64,000 bases of DNA, taken from NCBI GenBank assembly GCA_964476595.1, contig CAYZCL010000111.1:31448-95447 (forward strand). The letters are read 5' to 3'. Positions 10,601-18,922 of the stretch are shown piece after piece (position 1 is the stretch's first letter; each line of letters opens with the position of its first letter). Origin of the DNA: JALSRD01 sp964476595 (lineage in GTDB: Bacteria; Desulfobacterota; Desulfobacteria; Desulfobacterales; JALSRD01). The notes below the pieces were generated by a model. It worked only from the letters and a program-made list of their open reading frames with translations. It did no database searches and was not told the origin of the DNA. The position numbers and the translations under genes were made by a program.

Positions 10601-10738
10601 CTGTCCAGCGGCTACAGCCTGGACGCCAAGGCCGTGGAGATGCTCAACAGGGGCTGTAAGGGGTTCATCCAGAAACCCTACGACATGACGCTGCTGGACA
10701 TCAAGATCCGTGAGATCATGGCCTGCGAGGGCGATTGA
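7661..10738 (+). CDS. hybrid sensor histidine kinase with Cache-like, two PAS and receiver domains
   Basis: A 1025-residue inner-membrane kinase. A first membrane segment lies near residues 20-40, then a periplasmic sensor of about 315 residues that ends in VYGGDRYLGLLGIDVSVAYL (typical of Cache domains), then a second membrane segment near 355-380. PAS1 is about 395-510 and PAS2 about 515-640. The dimerisation domain has the phospho-acceptor in GTLAGGIAHDFNN (His about 663). The ATPase has NLFVNAWQAMPGGG, DDGTGM and GRGTGLGLASVYG. A C-terminal receiver has Asp in LVILDMVMPEMNG (about 954). No output or HPt gene is adjacent. The start is uncertain: ATG 7661, GTG 7607 and ATG 7694 all lack clear ribosome sites. 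A paralogue with the same cytoplasmic architecture lies at 46632-49517. Confidence 0.95.
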   Translation: MDISSNSLRHRMLPPSGDRALLLSMVILAACASLLFFYEYHRERIRTLQSLEVSFNERLDALDRCLYVAKDHVALMQDWAQTFWNDASGRTRPPALAALLRYDPKGDYYEIPRSRAVNLKDPIGNVFGFGHPATDQAEHVRELNLAAGLMPLLRATSADTSLFFEGYFFSPSGVSCIYPYLSVSDLAGGKTYGENLKSLVSGFFEPHVAFSSGTARGGYWTGVYNDRAGHGPVVTYAMPVYGGDRYLGLLGIDVSVAYLRRYVAGFKGLRGRLIMAGRNGNMFIDSRDPEGAGVAAGTLPARLPAALRDVSTLIMAGKLQPTVPVHGYYVFSRPLRSAPATFIHILDEKALRSHLCLSWATFCVVGPLVVCLLLLTYFAVRKRRLEESLSRSRRHWQELVDNATIGVYRVFEDGRFIFVNPGMARMFGYETPRQMLSEVPNVTALYAKPEERAVNLAKVKRDGRLDGGQVSLRHRSGCLIRVLLSVRYVRGEKETCLEGFLIDVTERYRIEEALKESEQRYRSLVELLPDAVMVHSNLEIVYINHAGARLLGAEGPEDIQGRSVLDLIHPDFVEIVRRRLKQVSGQDQPLVPMEQRYIRLDGQVIDVEATGVGITYRGKPAVISVLRDISERKRSEAERSRLQRQLQQAQKLEAIGTLAGGIAHDFNNLLMGMQGNVSLSLLDVGAEHRCYEKLKNIEAYIARASDLTRQILGFARGGKYHASPLDINRVIRESVRLFRRTRKEIKVEVGLQDELPTVEADRSQMEQVFINLFVNAWQAMPGGGTIRVTAVVVRLDRDFTAPHDTPPGAFVKISVSDDGTGMDSRTLERVFEPFFTTRGMGRGTGLGLASVYGIIKNHGGIITVQSEKGSGTTFDIFLPVSLRPLDKPKQEKKPATPAAGRQGTVLLVDDEQMILDVGRKLLESLGYRAITADGGREAIEIYRQHGAGIDLVILDMVMPEMNGARTFEMLKELDPGVKVLLSSGYSLDAKAVEMLNRGCKGFIQKPYDMTLLDIKIREIMACEGD

Positions 10739-10768
10739 CGTGACGTCCCGGGGAAATGGCCGCGAGGA

Positions 10769-11155
10769 TCATGCGTCATAAAAGCGCGCCGCGTTCCAAC
10801 GGGTTTCGAAATCCGCCTCCGCCAAGCGGTGCCAGGGGCTGCGGGGCGAAAACTGGAAGGCGGCGGTCACATCGGGCGAGAAAACCTTGCCGGCCTTGAG
10901 CTCCGGGTTTTTCAGAAGGTATTTGAATTCCCGGCCCAGGTCCAGCAGCAGGTCGATCTCGTCGTGGTCGTCCATCAGTTCCACCAGCAGGATGTTGCGG
11001 ATGTTACCGCTGCCGCGAATGGCCCTCTCCCCGCGCGGATCCGTGTAGACCTCGATAAAGGCGTCCGCCACGGCCACCGCACGTCCGTCCGGCGCCAGCA
11101 GCAGCGCGCGCTCGACCACGTATTCCCCTTCCGCGAAGGGAACCCCCTGTTTCAT
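10769..11155 (-). CDS. hypothetical protein, second gene of a two-gene operon
   Basis: A 128-residue soluble protein that I do not recognise. It is acidic and well ordered, with EGEYVVERALLLAPDGR and ADAFIEVYTDPRG early and DEIDLLLDLGREFKYLLKNP in the middle. It has no signal peptide or membrane segment. The start is ATG 11155, with GGGAGGTG just upstream; a GTG 3 nt earlier is possible. It follows the 112-residue gene by 12 bp and is surely cotranscribed. It converges with the hybrid kinase (30 bp between stops). Confidence 0.75.
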   Translation of the reverse strand: MKQGVPFAEGEYVVERALLLAPDGRAVAVADAFIEVYTDPRGERAIRGSGNIRNILLVELMDDHDEIDLLLDLGREFKYLLKNPELKAGKVFSPDVTAAFQFSPRSPWHRLAEADFETRWNAARFYDA

Positions 11156-11167
11156 CACACCTCCCGT

Positions 11168-11506
11168 TCAGCCGTCGAAGCCGGTCGTCAGGTTCAGATC
11201 GCCGATTTCCTCCCGGACCCGCCGCACGAAGTCGCGCACGTAGTGCGGCATGTGCCCCTCGGTGAGGTAGCACTTGAAATCGTCTTCCACCCGGGTTGGC
11301 GAGATGCGCCAGGTTTCGGCCGCAACGTGGAAAAGGGCGTATTCGCTTGTGCCCCGCCGCCGCGCGATGGCCGTCAGGTATTCCCCGTCGGTAATGGTGC
11401 GGCGCGCGGCCTGCCGGAAATCCAGGTGTCTCAGAAACCCGATGTAGAGAAAAGCCGCCATGGGCAGCAGGATCATCTTCCATTCAAACACAACTGTCTC
11501 GACCAT
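11168..11506 (-). CDS. hypothetical protein with N-terminal membrane anchor
   Basis: A 112-residue protein of unknown function. Residues about 8-24 (FEWKMILLPMAAFLYIGFL) form a hydrophobic segment, likely a single anchor. The rest is charged and helical (RQAARRTITDGEYLTAIARR, MPHYVRDFVRRVREEIG). The start is well supported by AGGAG 8 nt before the ATG. It is the promoter-proximal gene of a pair with the 128-residue gene, and divergent from livM across about 300 bp that hold a promoter for the liv genes and no other gene I can see. Confidence 0.72.
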   Translation of the reverse strand: MVETVVFEWKMILLPMAAFLYIGFLRHLDFRQAARRTITDGEYLTAIARRRGTSEYALFHVAAETWRISPTRVEDDFKCYLTEGHMPHYVRDFVRRVREEIGDLNLTTGFDG

Positions 11507-11720
11507 CTCTGCGGACTCCTTAAATCATACAATAAACACGGCCCCGGTCGGTGCAAGCCACAATTTCGAGCGGCGGCCGGCGACCCGCGGCCAACACCTG
11601 CGATATTCCTATTTTCGGCCCCCCGGCCCAGACAGTTGAGGCGATCCGCTCGCCGTTTTCGGCGCGCCAGGGAGAAGTGGAATGATAGCGGCGGGTTGCG
11701 GTTTATGAATCAAATTCATA

Positions 11721-11749
11721 TTGACACCCCGACATCGATTTGCCATAGT
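11721..11749 (+). promoter_or_regulatory. sigma70-type promoter for the liv operon
   Basis: A perfect -35 TTGACA (11721-11726), a 17-nt spacer and a -10 CATAGT (11744-11749, 4 of 6) lie 65 bp before the livM ATG, in an AT-richer patch of otherwise GC-rich DNA. Confidence 0.6.
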
Positions 11750-11814
11750 CTCACGCGTTTTGACCGGGCGCATGCCCGGGATATCCCTTCATTCGTCGAT
11801 AGGATCCGCTGCTC

Positions 11815-12864
11815 ATGGACATGAAGCGCAGCTATTACGAGGATATCCAGTTCTTCAGCTCGGGTGTGGCCCTGTTCTGGTTCGTCGGGCTGATGGCCTT
11901 CCTGGCCGTCTTCCCCCTGCTCTTCAAAAACTACTTCGTCTACGTGGCCAATTACGTGGCCATCAACATCATCGTCGTGCTGGGGCTCAACATCCTGGTG
12001 GGATACACGGGGCTGATCTCACTGGGGCATGCCGGTTTTTTCGCCATTGGTGCTTACGGCACCGTCATCCTGATGACGCGGCTGTCCATGCCCTTCCTGC
12101 TGGCGCTGCCCCTGGCGGCCCTGGCGGCGGCGCTGTTCGGTTTCCTGCTGGGGCTGCCCGCCCTGCGGCTTGAGGGGCCTTACCTGACCATCGCCACCCT
12201 GGGTTTCGGGCTGACCATTACCCAGGTGATCGGACGCATCGAGCTGTTCGGCGGGCGCCAGGGGCTCCACACCCCCGAGCTGGTCATCGGACCCTGGAAC
12301 CTGGACAACGACCGCGCCTTTTACTACCTGGTGATCGTGATCACGGTGCTGATGACGGTCTTCGCCCGCAACCTGATCCGCACCCGCGTGGGAAGGGCCT
12401 TCATCGCCATCCGCGATGCCGACATCGCCGCCGAGACCATGGGGGTCAACCTGGTCTTTTACAAGACCCTGTCGTTCGCCGTCAGCGCTTTTTATGCCGG
12501 AGTGGCCGGCGGGCTGTACGCCTTCGTGCTGCGCTTCATCGAGCCGGAGATCTTCTCCCTGCTGATGTCCATCATGTTCCTGGCCATGGTCGTGGTGGGC
12601 GGGCTGGGGTCCATCATGGGCGCCATCGTGGGGGCCGGGCTGCTGAGCTGGCTGGACCTGCAGCTGCGCAACATCCTGAGCATTCCCTACGTGGGGCAGT
12701 GGCTGGAGCACCTTTCGGAGAGCTATTTCTCCATCACGGGCGTCTCCAACATCCAGTTCATCCTGTTCGGGCTGATCATGATCCTGATCATGCTGTTCGA
12801 ACCGCTGGGGATTTTCGGTATCTGGGTGCGCACCAAGAAATACTGGAAAACGTGGCCGTTTTGA
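11815..12864 (+). CDS. livM: branched-chain-type ABC transporter permease LivM
   Basis: A 349-residue polytopic inner-membrane permease of the HAAT family. The family signature is clear: NILVGYTGLISLGHAGFFAI near residues 60-80, followed by LGLPALRLEGPYLTIATLGFG, then further hydrophobic helices and MVVVGGLGSIMGAIVGAGLL towards the C terminus. It forms the heterodimeric channel with LivH. The start is ATG 11815 (MDMKRSYYED). It is the first gene of livM-livH-livK-livG-livF. The order is unusual in that permeases precede the binding protein. In this setting, ahead of an acyl-CoA ligase, the imported substrate may be a carboxylic acid rather than an amino acid; this is inference. Confidence 0.95.
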   Translation: MDMKRSYYEDIQFFSSGVALFWFVGLMAFLAVFPLLFKNYFVYVANYVAINIIVVLGLNILVGYTGLISLGHAGFFAIGAYGTVILMTRLSMPFLLALPLAALAAALFGFLLGLPALRLEGPYLTIATLGFGLTITQVIGRIELFGGRQGLHTPELVIGPWNLDNDRAFYYLVIVITVLMTVFARNLIRTRVGRAFIAIRDADIAAETMGVNLVFYKTLSFAVSAFYAGVAGGLYAFVLRFIEPEIFSLLMSIMFLAMVVVGGLGSIMGAIVGAGLLSWLDLQLRNILSIPYVGQWLEHLSESYFSITGVSNIQFILFGLIMILIMLFEPLGIFGIWVRTKKYWKTWPF

Positions 12865-12898
12865 AGGGGACTTGCGCCGGAAACTATCGGACGACGCC

Positions 12899-13774
12899 AT
12901 GATCGAATTCATCCAGATGCTGGTCAACGGAATCACCGCGGGAAGCTCCTACGCGCTCATGGGGCTGGCCATGGTGATCATCTACAAGACCTCCGAGGTG
13001 CCCAACTTCGCCCAGGGGGAGATGGCGTTGGCCACCACCTATTTCGCATACATGCTGCTGCACTCCCTGGGTTTTTCCATGCCGGCCGCCTTCGGCCTGG
13101 CGCTGCTGTTTTCCTTCGCACTGGGCTGTTTCCTGGAGTTCGCCGTACTGCGCCGGGCCAAGGAAACCAGCATCCTGGGCATGATCGTGATCACCATCGG
13201 CCTGGAGATGGTGCTCATGGGGTTCGTGTCCTGGAAATTCGGTGCCGAACAGAAGGCCATGCCCTTTCCGCTCACGCCATACGACAGCGTCGTCATCGGC
13301 GACGTTTTCATCAGCAGCCTGGAATTGCTGACCTTCGGCGTCACGTTGCTGCTGATGCTGGCGCTGTTTGTCTTTTTCCGGTACTCGAAACTAGGAGTGG
13401 CCATGAAGGCCACACAGCAGAACCGCATGGCCGCCCGCCTGATGGGTATCCACACCAACCGCGTGCTGATGATCACCTGGGGGCTTTCCTCGCTGGTGGG
13501 TGGCATCGCCGGCCTGCTCATCGCGCCGGTGATGATGCAGCCCTATATGATGTGGGATCCCCTGCTCAAGGGTTTCGCCGCCGCCGTCATGGGCGGCATG
13601 ACGTCGCTGCCCGGGGCGGTTTTCGGGGCCTACCTGCTGGGCATCGTCGAGAACCTTTTCGGCGGCTATGTCTCGCTGGAATTCAAGTCCGTGGTGGCCT
13701 TCGCGGTGATCGTGCTGGTGCTGTGCGTCAAGCCCAGCGGGATCTTCGCGCGCCACTACGTCAAGAAAGTGTGA
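12899..13774 (+). CDS. livH: branched-chain-type ABC transporter permease LivH
   Basis: A 291-residue polytopic permease, partner of LivM. The N-terminal LVNGITAGSSYALMGLAMVI and EVPNFAQGEMALATTYFAYM are standard for LivH. The EAA-like region RLMGIHTNRVLMITWGLSSL and the C-terminal AVMGGMTSLPGAVFGAYLLG are also visible. The start was taken at ATG 12899 (MIEFIQMLVNG); a TTG 27 nt upstream is not needed. It lies 34 bp after livM and 49 bp before livK, in one transcript. Confidence 0.95.
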   Translation: MIEFIQMLVNGITAGSSYALMGLAMVIIYKTSEVPNFAQGEMALATTYFAYMLLHSLGFSMPAAFGLALLFSFALGCFLEFAVLRRAKETSILGMIVITIGLEMVLMGFVSWKFGAEQKAMPFPLTPYDSVVIGDVFISSLELLTFGVTLLLMLALFVFFRYSKLGVAMKATQQNRMAARLMGIHTNRVLMITWGLSSLVGGIAGLLIAPVMMQPYMMWDPLLKGFAAAVMGGMTSLPGAVFGAYLLGIVENLFGGYVSLEFKSVVAFAVIVLVLCVKPSGIFARHYVKKV

Positions 13775-13823
13775 CGGGTTCGTTTTGCAGACCGAAACCA
13801 GGAACGTCAGAAAGGAGGCGGAC

Positions 13824-15023
13824 ATGAAAAAACGGATGTTATGGACGGTGCTCGCGGCGGCGGCGGCGCTGGCGCTTGCGTTCACCCCGGCGGGCTGGGC
13901 CGAGGAGGGGGTTTCGGCCAACGAGATCCAGATCGGGCAGTGGGGCCCGCAGACCGGGCCGGCCGCCGCGTGGGGGTCCGTGGCCCGCGGCACGGGCGCC
14001 TACTTCAAGATGATCAACGCCCAGGGCGGCATCAACGGCCGCAAGATCGTCTACCACATGTTCGACGACGCCTACAACCCGGCCAAGACCAAGGCCGGCG
14101 TCAAGGAACTGCAGGAGGGCATCGGCATGTTCGCCTGGGTGGGCGGCGTGGGCACGGCCCCGGGCCTGGCCGTCAAGGATTATCTCATGAAACGCAAGGT
14201 CCCCTGGATCGGCCCCTCGTCGGGATCGTTGCACTGGATCACCCCGCCCGAGAAGTACCTCTTCACCGTCTATCCCATGTACGCCACCGAGGCGCGCATT
14301 CTCTGCCGCTACGCCGTGGAGAAGCTGGGCAAGAAGAAGTTCGCCATCATCTACCAGAACGACGACTACGGCAAGAACGGGGTCAAGGGCGCCCGCGAGG
14401 AGCTGGCCAAGCACGGGCTCAAGCTGGTGGCCGAGGTGCCGGTGGAGGTCAAGGAGGGAGATCTCAAACCCCACGTCATGAAGCTCAAAAAATCCGGTGC
14501 CGACGCCGTGCTGCTGTGGACCAGCGTCAAGCACGCCGTGATGACGGTGGGCATCAGCAAGGCCATGAAGTTCGCCCCGCAGTTCCTGAGCACCAGCACA
14601 TGCTCGGACTTCGTACTTATGAACCTTATCAGCAAGGGGCTCTGGAAGGGGGTCATCGCCACGACTTTCGCCTTGTTGCCGGACTCCGACAACCCACTGA
14701 TGAAAAAGTACAAGACCGAAGCCTTCGACAAGTACGCCGGCAAGGACGAACGCTGGGGCCTGTTCTTCTATGCAGGTATCGCCTTTGCCGAGCCGCTGGT
14801 GGAAGCCATCCGGCAGTGCGGCAAGGACCTCACGCGTGAGAACCTGGTGCGCAAGCTGGAGGCCATGAAGAATTTCCAGGGCATCAGCGGCAAGATCAGC
14901 TACGCGCCCTTCAACCCCAAGGATCCCGCCTGCCGCCGGGGACAGAATTCTTCTTTCCTGGTGCAGTGCCTGGAGGGCGGCAAGGCCAAGAAACTGTCGG
15001 GCTGGATCACCATCGACGACTGA
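13824..15023 (+). CDS. ABC transporter periplasmic substrate-binding protein (LivK family)
   Basis: A 399-residue exported protein. The signal peptide has KKRM, a hydrophobic core LWTVLAAAAALALAF, and a likely cleavage after AGWA. The mature part follows the type I periplasmic-binding fold used by HAAT systems: IQIGQWGPQTGPAAAWG, then KKKFAIIYQNDDYGKNGVKG at the hinge, and KSGADAVLLW. AAAGGAGG lies 7-8 nt before ATG 13824. The substrate is unknown; relatives bind amino acids, amides, aromatic acids and other carboxylates. The C-terminal region has several Cys (RQCG, DPACRRG), which is unusual for this family. A terminator-like hairpin follows, which would favour excess of this protein over the ATPases. 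Confidence 0.93.
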   Translation: MKKRMLWTVLAAAAALALAFTPAGWAEEGVSANEIQIGQWGPQTGPAAAWGSVARGTGAYFKMINAQGGINGRKIVYHMFDDAYNPAKTKAGVKELQEGIGMFAWVGGVGTAPGLAVKDYLMKRKVPWIGPSSGSLHWITPPEKYLFTVYPMYATEARILCRYAVEKLGKKKFAIIYQNDDYGKNGVKGAREELAKHGLKLVAEVPVEVKEGDLKPHVMKLKKSGADAVLLWTSVKHAVMTVGISKAMKFAPQFLSTSTCSDFVLMNLISKGLWKGVIATTFALLPDSDNPLMKKYKTEAFDKYAGKDERWGLFFYAGIAFAEPLVEAIRQCGKDLTRENLVRKLEAMKNFQGISGKISYAPFNPKDPACRRGQNSSFLVQCLEGGKAKKLSGWITIDD

Positions 15024-15050
15024 CGACGGCGCCGCATCCGACGCGATGGA

Positions 15051-15082
15051 TTCCGGGGGCCGCCGGTCCCCGGAACCTTTTT
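15051..15082 (+). terminator. intercistronic intrinsic terminator/attenuator between livK-type gene and livG
   Basis: An 8-bp perfect stem, TTCCGGGG (15051-15058) with CCCCGGAA (15068-15075), is followed by CC and TTTTT. Its place just after the binding-protein gene and before livG suggests partial termination or 3'-end protection of the upstream message. Confidence 0.75.
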
Positions 15083-15108
15083 CGAACCCTGTGACGCAAC
15101 GGTAAGGC

Positions 15109-15918
15109 ATGACCATTTTCAGCGTGGAAAACCTGAGCATTTCTTTCGGCGGCCTCAAGGCCCTTTCGGGCATCAGCTTCGAGGTGACGGCCGGCGAGAT
15201 TTTTTCCATCATCGGCCCCAACGGCGCCGGAAAGACCACGCTGTTCAACTGCATCAACGGTATCTACCGGCCCGGCAGCGGCCGCATCCGGTTCAAGGGG
15301 GTGCCCATCCAGCGCAGGAAACCGGACGCCATCGCACGGCTGGGTATCGCGCGCACCTTTCAGAACATCGAGCTCTTTGCGCATATGAACACCTTAGAGA
15401 ACATCCTGCTAGGCCGCCACATCTACATGCGCACCGGCCTGTTCAAAGGCGGGTTCATGTGGGGTCGCCGCTCTTTCGCCGCCCGCGAGGAGGTCGTGCA
15501 CCGTCGCAAGGTGGAGGAGATCATCGATTTCCTGGAACTGCAGGCCGTGCGCGACAAGCCCGTGGGCGGGCTCCCCTATGGCATCCAGAAGCGTGTCGAA
15601 CTGGGACGCGCACTGGCGCTGGAACCCGAACTGCTGTTGCTGGACGAGCCCTGTGCCGGCATGAACGCCGAAGAGAAGCAGGACCTGATCTTCTGGGTCA
15701 AGGACATCCAGGACGAGATGGGGGTCACCCTGCTGGTGATCGAACACGACATGTCCATGGTCATGGACATCTCCGACCGCATTTTGGCCATCAACTTCGG
15801 CCGGCCCATCGCCGAGGGGACGCCCGGGGAGGTCCAGCAGCACCCGGAGGTGCTCAGGGCCTACCTGGGGGAGGACGAGCAAGGGCCGCTCCCCGAACCG
15901 CGGGATGCCTCCGCATGA
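15109..15918 (+). CDS. livG: branched-chain-type ABC transporter ATPase LivG
   Basis: A 269-residue cytoplasmic ATPase. It shows Walker A IIGPNGAGKTTLFNCING, the LivG-type NMxTxxN region ELFAHMNTLENILLG, a signature region GGLPYGIQKRVELGRALALE (the usual LSGGQ is replaced by LPYGIQKR, normal for LivG), and Walker B LLLLDEPCAGMNAEE. H-loop: LLVIEHDMSMVMDISDR. It ends 15 bp before livF. The two ATPases pair under LivHM. Confidence 0.96.
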   Translation: MTIFSVENLSISFGGLKALSGISFEVTAGEIFSIIGPNGAGKTTLFNCINGIYRPGSGRIRFKGVPIQRRKPDAIARLGIARTFQNIELFAHMNTLENILLGRHIYMRTGLFKGGFMWGRRSFAAREEVVHRRKVEEIIDFLELQAVRDKPVGGLPYGIQKRVELGRALALEPELLLLDEPCAGMNAEEKQDLIFWVKDIQDEMGVTLLVIEHDMSMVMDISDRILAINFGRPIAEGTPGEVQQHPEVLRAYLGEDEQGPLPEPRDASA

Positions 15919-15933
15919 AGGTTCTCTGAAGAC

Positions 15934-16710
15934 ATGCAGCCCATACTGGAAATCAAGAACATCGAGACCTACTACGATCTCATCTACGCCATCCGGGGCG
16001 TTTCCCTGTCGGTGATGCCGGGCAGCATTACGGCCATCTTGGGTAACAACGGGGCCGGCAAGTCCACCATTTTAAAGACCGTGATGGGCCTGATCGAGGA
16101 CCAGCCCGACAAGGGCAGCATCGAATTCGATGGCCGCCGCATCGACGGATGGGACACGGAAAAGATCGTGCGCCTGGGCATCTCCTTCGTGCCCGAGGGA
16201 CGCGAGGTTTTCGAGGAGCTGACGGTGCGCGAGAACCTGGCCATGGGCGCCTACACGCGCCGCGACAAGCGCGCGGTGGAAGAGGACTGCCGGCAGGTGT
16301 ACCGCTATTTCCCGGTGCTGCGCGAGCGCGAGAATCAGTGGGCCGGCACCCTGTCGGGTGGAGAGCAGCAGATGTTGGCCATCGGGCGGGCCCTGATGAG
16401 CCGCCCGAGATTGTTGCTGCTCGACGAACCGTCGCTGGGGCTCTCCCCGCTGCTGGTCAAGGAGATCTTTCGTATCATCCGCACCATCAACGAACAGGGC
16501 GTCACCATTCTGCTGGTGGAGCAGAACGCCCGCATGGCGCTGGGGGTTTCCGACACCGGCCTGATCCTCGAGAGCGGGCGGTTCGTCATGAAGGGCCGTT
16601 CCGAGGACCTGATGAACGACAGGGACGTGCGCGAGTTTTACATGGGCATCCGTTCCGAAGCTTCGGCCAAGGGCTACCAGCGCTGGAAACGCAAGAAGGC
16701 TTGGCGTTAG
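15934..16710 (+). CDS. livF: branched-chain-type ABC transporter ATPase LivF
   Basis: A 258-residue ATPase, partner of LivG. It has Walker A ILGNNGAGKSTILKTVMG, signature GTLSGGEQQMLAIGRALM, Walker B LLLLDEPSLGLSPLL and H-loop LVEQNARMAL. The C-terminal tail KGYQRWKRKKAWR is strongly basic and goes beyond the usual LivF end. A 271-bp gap follows before the acyl-CoA ligase. It contains a GCAAAGGCGCAAAGGC-type stretch (about 16792) and the palindrome TTCAAG-A-CTTGAA (16882-16894), and no gene. Confidence 0.95.
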   Translation: MQPILEIKNIETYYDLIYAIRGVSLSVMPGSITAILGNNGAGKSTILKTVMGLIEDQPDKGSIEFDGRRIDGWDTEKIVRLGISFVPEGREVFEELTVRENLAMGAYTRRDKRAVEEDCRQVYRYFPVLRERENQWAGTLSGGEQQMLAIGRALMSRPRLLLLDEPSLGLSPLLVKEIFRIIRTINEQGVTILLVEQNARMALGVSDTGLILESGRFVMKGRSEDLMNDRDVREFYMGIRSEASAKGYQRWKRKKAWR

Positions 16711-16881
16711 TAGCCGATGCCGGTAGGGCGGTCACACGAAACAAGAGTATCGATCCGGCCATGCCGACTTTTTACCGGAGGCCCAAAGAGGCAAAGGCGC
16801 AAAGGCAGGGAGAGGGGCAATTTGACTCCCCCTGACGAACCGGACGAAGCGCACAAAACGACGAATTCGGCGAAGTTAAAA

Positions 16882-16894
16882 TTCAAGACTTGAA
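16882..16894. promoter_or_regulatory. small palindrome upstream of the acyl-CoA ligase
   Basis: TTCAAG, one base, CTTGAA forms a perfect 6-bp inverted repeat, flanked by A/T on both sides, 88 bp before the ligase ATG. It could be an operator; no regulator gene is next to it. Confidence 0.3.
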
Positions 16895-16981
16895 ATTCAT
16901 CAGTATTGTCATGTGCCGGAACAGGCGCTGAACCCGCTGACGACCGGTACCTCAAACCCGGCACCTTGAAACATCTGACAA

Positions 16982-18814
16982 ATGGCCACAATCGACGACC
17001 AAAAAGAACAGACCGTTCCCGAGATCTTCAAGAAAGCCGTGGCCGAATACGGCAACCGGCAGGCCATGCGCTACAAGGAACTGGGGCTGTGGCACGACAT
17101 CTCGTGGATGGACTACTACCGCCGCGTACGCCAGGTCGGCGCCGCCCTGATCACCATGGGACTGAAACGGGGAGACTGCGTGGCCATCATCGGCGACAAC
17201 TGCCCCGAGTGGGTTTTCATCAGCATGGGCGTGCAGTGCGTGGGCGGCGTGGCGGCGGGCGTCTATGCCACCAGTGCCTGGCCCCAGGTGGAGTACGTGG
17301 TGGCCAATTCGGAGGCGGTGTTCTTCTTCGTGGAAAACGAGGAGCAGCTGGACAAGTGGCTGATGTTCCGCAAGAAGGTGCCGGCTCTCAAGAAAGTTGT
17401 CGTGTGGGACACCAAGGGACTGCGGGACTTCAGGGACCCTATGGTCATGTCCTTCGAGGAACTGCTCGAAATTGGACGCAAAGCGGATGAAAAACGGCCG
17501 GAACGCTTCGACGGACGCACCCTGGAGGTTTCACCCCAAGACCTGGCCGTGCTGATCTACACTTCCGGCACGACGGGCCCCCCCAAGGGCGCCATGCTGA
17601 CCCACCGCAACTGCACCTGGATGGGCCGCGCCATCACCACGGAAAACCCCATGTACGACAGCGACGAGATTATGTCCTTTCTGCCGCTGTGCCACATCTT
17701 TGAACAGCTTTTCACCATCCTGGGGCACATCACGGTGGGCTACACCGTCAATTTCGTAGAGAGCCTGGAGACCGTCACCGACAACATGCGCGAGATCTCG
17801 CCCACCGTGGGACACGCCGTGCCCCGCATCTGGGAGAAGTACTATTCCTCAGTGCTGATCCGCATGTCGGACGCCACCTGGTTCAAACGGCAGGTCTTCA
17901 ATGCCGCCTACCACCTCGGTCGGAAGCGGGCCGACCGGATCATGAACTTCCAGAACGTCCCCGGGTATCTGAAGACGCTTTATGGACTGGCCCACCTGGT
18001 CGTCTTCCGAAAGCTCAAGGAGCGTCTTGGCTTCGACCGGTTACGGGTGGCCTATTCAGGAGCGGCGCCCATTGCGCCGGACGTGCTGCGTTTTTTTCAG
18101 TCCATCGGCGTCAATTTGATCGAGGGCTACGGTCAGACCGAGGGCACGGGGGTGACCTGTCTGTCACCCATCGGGCGGGTGAAATTCGGCACGGTGGGGC
18201 CGCCGCTCAAGGGCGTCGAGGTCAGAATCGCCGAAGACGGCGAAATCCTGGTGCGGTCGCCGGCGGTTTTCCGGGGCTACTTCAAGAACCCGGAAGCCAC
18301 CGCCGAGACCGTTCGCGACGGCTGGCTGTACTCCGGCGACATCGGTGAACTGGACGACGACGGCTATCTGCGCATCACCGACCGCAAGAAGGACATTATC
18401 GTCACCGCAGGCGGAAAGAATATCAGTCCCCAGTACATCGAGAACAAGCTCAAGGCCAGCATCTACATCAACGACGCGGTGGTTATCGGCGACCGCCGCA
18501 AGTTCCTCTCGGCGCTGATCATGATCGACGAGGACAACGTCATCAAATACGCCCAGGACCACAAGGTGCAGTTCTCCACCTACCGCGACCTGACCCGCGA
18601 CGCGCGCATCCACCAGCTCATCCAGGCGGAGGTGGACCGCGTCAACGAGACCCTGGCCCGGGTGGAGAACATCCGCAAGTTCACCATCCTGCCCAAGAAA
18701 CTGTACGAGGAAGACGGCGAAGTGACTCCCACCATGAAAGTCAAGCGCAAGTTCGTCAACGAGGCCTTCGCCGACCTGATCGAGGCCATGTACGCAAGCC
18801 CGCGCAAGCAGTAG
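16982..18814 (+). CDS. long-chain-type acyl-CoA synthetase (AMP-forming)
   Basis: A 610-residue ANL-superfamily enzyme that activates a carboxylic acid to its CoA thioester via an acyl-adenylate. The P-loop is LIYTSGTTGPPKGAMLTH. Adenylate-binding motifs are EGYGQTEGTG and GWLYSGDIGELDDDGYLRITDRKKD, and the C-terminal swivel domain begins after DRKKDIIVTAGGKNISPQYIE. The length and the insert IMNFQNVPGYLKTLYGLAHL put it with the FadD15/long-chain-like group rather than short-chain ligases. A further C-terminal ~60 residues (VDRVNETLARVENIRKF) is typical of that group. No membrane anchor is seen. Being directly behind a liv-type importer suggests activation of the imported acid; this is inference. 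Confidence 0.92.
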   Translation: MATIDDQKEQTVPEIFKKAVAEYGNRQAMRYKELGLWHDISWMDYYRRVRQVGAALITMGLKRGDCVAIIGDNCPEWVFISMGVQCVGGVAAGVYATSAWPQVEYVVANSEAVFFFVENEEQLDKWLMFRKKVPALKKVVVWDTKGLRDFRDPMVMSFEELLEIGRKADEKRPERFDGRTLEVSPQDLAVLIYTSGTTGPPKGAMLTHRNCTWMGRAITTENPMYDSDEIMSFLPLCHIFEQLFTILGHITVGYTVNFVESLETVTDNMREISPTVGHAVPRIWEKYYSSVLIRMSDATWFKRQVFNAAYHLGRKRADRIMNFQNVPGYLKTLYGLAHLVVFRKLKERLGFDRLRVAYSGAAPIAPDVLRFFQSIGVNLIEGYGQTEGTGVTCLSPIGRVKFGTVGPPLKGVEVRIAEDGEILVRSPAVFRGYFKNPEATAETVRDGWLYSGDIGELDDDGYLRITDRKKDIIVTAGGKNISPQYIENKLKASIYINDAVVIGDRRKFLSALIMIDEDNVIKYAQDHKVQFSTYRDLTRDARIHQLIQAEVDRVNETLARVENIRKFTILPKKLYEEDGEVTPTMKVKRKFVNEAFADLIEAMYASPRKQ

Positions 18815-18922
18815 GGACCATCGCACTGCCACCTGCAGCCGGAGCGCAGGCCGTTTGTTTCAGGCCCGTTCATGGCCGCGGCCGAAGGCGCTAAAACAGA
18901 AAATTTTATAGAAGAGGTGATA

